From Gammaproteobacteria bacterium (GTDB lineage Bacteria > Pseudomonadota > Gammaproteobacteria > Steroidobacterales > Steroidobacteraceae): a DNA stretch of 51,036 nucleotides. Of the stretch, positions 48,103 through 51,036 are shown piece after piece (the first letter of the stretch is position 1; the number at the start of each line of letters is the position of its first letter). The notes beneath the pieces are model-generated. The model was not told where the DNA came from and did not search any database. It saw nothing but the letters and a program-made list of their open reading frames with translations. The position numbers and the translations under genes were made by a program. The DNA is taken from contig JASHPX010000064.1 in assembly GCA_030037905.1 (NCBI GenBank), positions 1 to 51,036 on the forward strand, given 5' to 3'.

Positions 48103-50553
48103 ATGTTCCATAACTATCTCATCTGTGCGCTGCGCGATCTGGCGCGCAACCGACTGTACGCCGTGATCAACATCGTGGGACTGGCTGTCGGCCTCACGGC
48201 GGCGATCCTGATCGGTCTGTATCTGCGCGATGAGTTCAGCTATGACCACTGGATTCCGGGCTACCGGCAGGTATATCGAATGGAAGTGCAGGAGCAGTTC
48301 AGGCAGCAAAACAGGCTGCTGCTGGTGCCCTTCGGCTTCGACCTATCCAGGGTGGCGAGCTGGCTGAAGGCGGGTCTTGCCGGCATCCAGGCTGTCGGGC
48401 GTCTGGCACCGCAGGGGATGCTCCTGCGTCGCGGATCCACGCAGAGCAGGGGCACGGTCTACTGGGCCGATCCGGAGCTATTCGACGTGCTGCCGTTCCC
48501 GGCGCTCAGCGGTGACCCCGCGCGGGCTCTGGAGTCGCCCGATGCGATCGTGCTGACGCGGCGCATGGCGCGTCGCTACTTCGGACGTGATGATCCGCTC
48601 GGTGAGACGCTGCAGCTCGACGGGCATTTGTTCCACGTGGCCGCGGTGCTTCGCGACATGCCTTCGGAAACGAATTTTGCGTTTCAGATCTTCGCGTCCG
48701 CGCGCTCACCATTCTCGGCGCTGCCACCGGCTGATGCACCGCCCAGCAATCACATGGTTGCTCCCGTGTCGACGTTCCTGCGCTTGCGGGCCGGAGCGGA
48801 TGCGGCGGTACTGACACGGCAACTGACGCCGGTGATGCTCCAGCACGTGGTCGTGCCGCGCGATCGCGCCGGCAAGCCGCTGTTCCCGTTGCCGACGATC
48901 AGCCTGCAGCCGCTCTCGCGGCTGCACTTCGTGCACGGGATATTAAACAACGTTGGTTTCGATAACACCACCGGCAAGGCGCCGGCGAGTCTCGCTGCCG
49001 ACTCGACGCTGGGGGTGGTCGGCGTGCTGATCGTGCTGATTGCCGCCTTCAATTTCGTCAACCTGACTACCGCGCGAGCGGCACGGCGTGCCGTGGAGGT
49101 TGGTATCCGCAAGGTTGCAGGGGCGACAACGCATGATCTGCTTCTGCAGTTCCTGGGCGAGTCGCTGCTCACAGTCATCATCGCCGGGCTCATCGCCGTG
49201 GCGCTGGTGGAGCTGCTAGTGCCGCAGCTCGACGCTTTTCTCACCCGTGACATCGTGTTCGCGTGGTGGCGCGAGGCGCAGGTCGGCGGTTCCCTCGCCG
49301 TATTGGTTCTGGCAGTCGGAGTGCTCGGCGGTCTGTATCCGGCGGTGGTGCTGTCGGGATTTCGACCAGCGACGGTCCTGCGGGGCGGACCACTGCCGGC
49401 GGGCGGACGTGCGGGCGTGCGGGGCAGTCTGGTGGTGCTGCAGTTTGCAGTGCTGATCGCGTTGATCGTGACCACGGCAGTCGTTTACCGGCAAATACGT
49501 TTCGCGACGGGCGATAGCCTGCGCTTCGACACAGACCAGGTGCTCGTGATCTATACGGACTGCGCGAACGCCTTCCCGGACGAGATCCGGGCGCTTCCCG
49601 GCGTCCGGGCGGCCGCCTGCACGAACACCGCGTTCGGCACAGCCGGTGGTAGCCTGATGATTACCCCTCACGGGTCGGAAGCAAACTCTGTGATGATGGT
49701 CAACGCCGACTGGGGTTTGCTAAGGCTCTTTGGATTGGACCCGCTCGCAGGCCGTTTCTTCTCCAGGGACCACCCCGGGGATGCGGCCAAAACGGTTGCT
49801 GGGCCGGCCGGCATGTTCGGCACGGGCGGGACCGTCGTCATCAACGAAACGGCGGCGCGCAAGCTGGGGTTCGCTTCGCCCGAGGCGGCCGTAGGTCACG
49901 CGTTGATCATGCCAGGCATTGCGCCGAGGCCCTCCATCATCGGGGTGGCCCCGGATATCGAGCTGCAGGGTGTGCGCAGCGAGATCGTGCCCACCTTATA
50001 TCGATTGCTGCCGCAATACCGGTTCTTGGTAGTCAAGCTCGCGGCGCAGGAGGTGCCCGAGACGCTCATGCAGATCGATCGGCTCTGGGGACGACTCGGG
50101 ACCGGATTACCCATCGTGCGCTCCTTTCTGGATCAGGACATACAGCTGCAATATCTCGACGTGATCCGCGAGGCCCAGGTGTTTGCCGCGTTTGCCGGCA
50201 TCGCGGCGCTCATCGCCTGCCTGGGACTGCTGGGCCTGGTGGCTTTCATGGCCGAGCAGCGCACGCGCGAGATCGGCGTGCGCAAGGCCATGGGGGCTGC
50301 CACGGGCGACATCCTGCGGCTGCTGCTGTGGCAGTTCAGCCAGCCGGTGCTCATCGCAAACCTGGTGGCGTGGCCGGTGGCGGGATACCTCATGAGCCGG
50401 TGGCTGCGGGGGTTCTACTATCACGTGGCCCTGAGCTGGTGGTTGTTTGCGGCGGCGGGTCTGGCGGCGCTCGCTGTAGCGCTGGCGACGGTGGGAGCGC
50501 ATGCCTACGCGGTGGCGCGCGAGCGGCCGGTGAGCGCGCTGCGGTACGAGTGA
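48103..50553 (+). CDS. FtsX/MacB-type permease, copy 2
   Basis: 816 residues from ATG 48103. Same plan as copy 1: YAVINIVGLAVGLTAAILIGLYLRDEFSYDHWIPGYRQVYR at the N-terminus, NFVNLTTARAARRAVEVGIRKVAGAT, a shorter first periplasmic domain (no tandem repeat) and an almost identical C-terminal bundle from MAEQRTREIG to VSALRYE. The N-terminal and C-terminal coding regions of the two copies are near-identical at DNA level while the middle differs clearly, pointing to gene conversion or purifying selection on the ATPase-coupling parts. Followed after 18 bp by the TonB-like gene. Confidence 0.85.
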   Translation: MFHNYLICALRDLARNRLYAVINIVGLAVGLTAAILIGLYLRDEFSYDHWIPGYRQVYRMEVQEQFRQQNRLLLVPFGFDLSRVASWLKAGLAGIQAVGRLAPQGMLLRRGSTQSRGTVYWADPELFDVLPFPALSGDPARALESPDAIVLTRRMARRYFGRDDPLGETLQLDGHLFHVAAVLRDMPSETNFAFQIFASARSPFSALPPADAPPSNHMVAPVSTFLRLRAGADAAVLTRQLTPVMLQHVVVPRDRAGKPLFPLPTISLQPLSRLHFVHGILNNVGFDNTTGKAPASLAADSTLGVVGVLIVLIAAFNFVNLTTARAARRAVEVGIRKVAGATTHDLLLQFLGESLLTVIIAGLIAVALVELLVPQLDAFLTRDIVFAWWREAQVGGSLAVLVLAVGVLGGLYPAVVLSGFRPATVLRGGPLPAGGRAGVRGSLVVLQFAVLIALIVTTAVVYRQIRFATGDSLRFDTDQVLVIYTDCANAFPDEIRALPGVRAAACTNTAFGTAGGSLMITPHGSEANSVMMVNADWGLLRLFGLDPLAGRFFSRDHPGDAAKTVAGPAGMFGTGGTVVINETAARKLGFASPEAAVGHALIMPGIAPRPSIIGVAPDIELQGVRSEIVPTLYRLLPQYRFLVVKLAAQEVPETLMQIDRLWGRLGTGLPIVRSFLDQDIQLQYLDVIREAQVFAAFAGIAALIACLGLLGLVAFMAEQRTREIGVRKAMGAATGDILRLLLWQFSQPVLIANLVAWPVAGYLMSRWLRGFYYHVALSWWLFAAAGLAALAVALATVGAHAYAVARERPVSALRYE

Positions 50554-50571
50554 TGTGCGGAGGAGCGGTGA

Positions 50572-50844
50572 ATGTTCCGTAACCATCTCATCGCTTCGCT
50601 ACTGGGTGTCCTCATATCCGCGTGCGCGAGTCGGCCGCCGCCGCTCGTGCTCACCGGTGCCGCGGTCGGCTCGGCCATCACCACCTGCGATGATCTTCCG
50701 CCTCGTGCCATATTTGTCGCGGCCTCATTGCGGCGGCAGGGCATTTCGGGAACGGTCCTGGTGCGCGTCACCGTCGATGCAGGCGGTCAACCTGCTGGCC
50801 GAGGATGCGTCCCAGACCTCATGACTGTGACGACGGGTTGCTGA
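50572..50844 (+). CDS. small TonB_C-like lipoprotein
   Basis: 90 residues. The N-terminus MFRNHLIASLLGVLISACAS has a lipobox-like LISAC, so Cys18 is a likely lipidation site. The middle resembles a TonB C-terminal domain fragment (RAIFVAASLRRQGISGTVLVRVTVDAGGQPAG), ending with a Cys-containing tail (RGCVPDLMTVTTGC). The first ten codons are very like the 5' end of permease copy 2 (ATGTTCCxTAACxATCTCATC), suggesting duplication of that start. It overlaps the next permease start by one base. Possible periplasmic accessory of the exporter; function inferred only. Confidence 0.5.
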   Translation: MFRNHLIASLLGVLISACASRPPPLVLTGAAVGSAITTCDDLPPRAIFVAASLRRQGISGTVLVRVTVDAGGQPAGRGCVPDLMTVTTGC

Positions 50845-51036
50845 TGCTGCGGCACTACTGGACCAGCGCGTGGCGCACCCTGATGAACGGGCCGTTCTAC
50901 GCGCTCGTCAATATCGGGGGACTGTCCATCGGGTTGTGCGTGGCGCTGCTGTGCGTCCTGATCGTGCGCAGCGATTACGGTTACGATCACTTCCTGCGGG
51001 GCTACGCCGATACCTACCTGTGCGTGACGCAGCTCA
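50844..51036 (+). CDS. FtsX/MacB-type permease, copy 3 (cut by window end)
   Basis: The open frame from ATG 50844 reads MLRHYWTSAWRTLMNGPFYA, LVNIGGLSIGLCVALLCVLI, VRSDYGYDHFLRGYADTYLC and reaches the window end without a stop, 64 codons. It has the MacB_PCD start (FxALVNIGGLSIGL TM1, then YGYDHFLRGY, aligning with FSYDHWIPGY of copies 1 and 2) but is much more diverged from them than they are from each other. A third permease of the same operon. Confidence 0.8.
   Translation, partial: MLRHYWTSAWRTLMNGPFYALVNIGGLSIGLCVALLCVLIVRSDYGYDHFLRGYADTYLCVTQL

Noticed and set aside
46675-48309. 544-residue minus-strand frame opposite the FtsX permease
   Set aside because: Arg/Gln/His-rich shadow; high-GC third positions keep antisense frames open.

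Overview
High-GC bacterial DNA, most likely gammaproteobacterial (Xanthomonadales/Nevskiales/Steroidobacterales-like). This is judged from protein style: RND pumps, DUF4124, a MacB/FtsX operon beside a two-component system, and TonB-like fragments. No rRNA or diagnostic marker is present, so the taxonomic call is soft.

Left part (about 1-11.2 kb) is an accessory, decaying region. It opens with the 3' half of tRNA-Lys(UUU). A near-copy of that 3' half recurs at 3455-3496, so 46-3454 looks like a small integrated island. Inside are a tyrosine-integrase C-terminal remnant, a LysE exporter, an RHH mobilization-type gene beside an oriT-like dyad, a broken DUF433/DUF5615 toxin-antitoxin (TA) pair and an intact HigBA-type TA pair. 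After the second att-like copy come a broken integrase, a broken MFS transporter and a GNAT fragment, then an ABC-2 transporter operon with its own HTH regulator, molybdenum storage genes mosA-mosB, a TumE/TumA TA locus whose toxin is frameshifted, and a second decayed DUF433/DUF5615 copy.

Middle part (11.2-29.3 kb): ChaN-like heme-binding protein, MHS symporter, two Crp/Fnr regulators (the first broken by one missing base), an RND pump without adjacent adaptor, a STAS-like protein, a sulfotransferase-like protein, a FixJ/FixL-like pair with MASE1 sensor, a DUF4124 protein, a radical-SAM (HpnR-like) fragment, a YncE-like beta-propeller, and an OmpR-type two-component system divergent from a complete tripartite RND efflux operon (29.6-35.1 kb).

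Right part (35.1-51.0 kb): a solitary R-M controller-like regulator behind three C-box-like palindromes, DUF1614 and outer-membrane proteins, a DHA2 MFS pump, a DsbA-like protein, a PrlF/YhaV TA operon, then an operon of response regulator, NtrY-like kinase and dienelactone hydrolase running left, divergent from HlyD, a MacB-type ATPase, two tandem FtsX permeases, a small TonB-like lipoprotein and a third FtsX permease cut by the window edge.

Themes: several TA loci in different states of decay; palindromes placed within predicted TA promoters so that start codons fall near the predicted transcription start; and many short in-phase tandem repeats (9-18 bp units) inside or next to genes. I did not find a clearly new multi-gene system. 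The best candidates for a second look are the orphan controller with C-boxes, mosAB away from nitrogenase genes, the oriT-like remnant, and the FtsX array.
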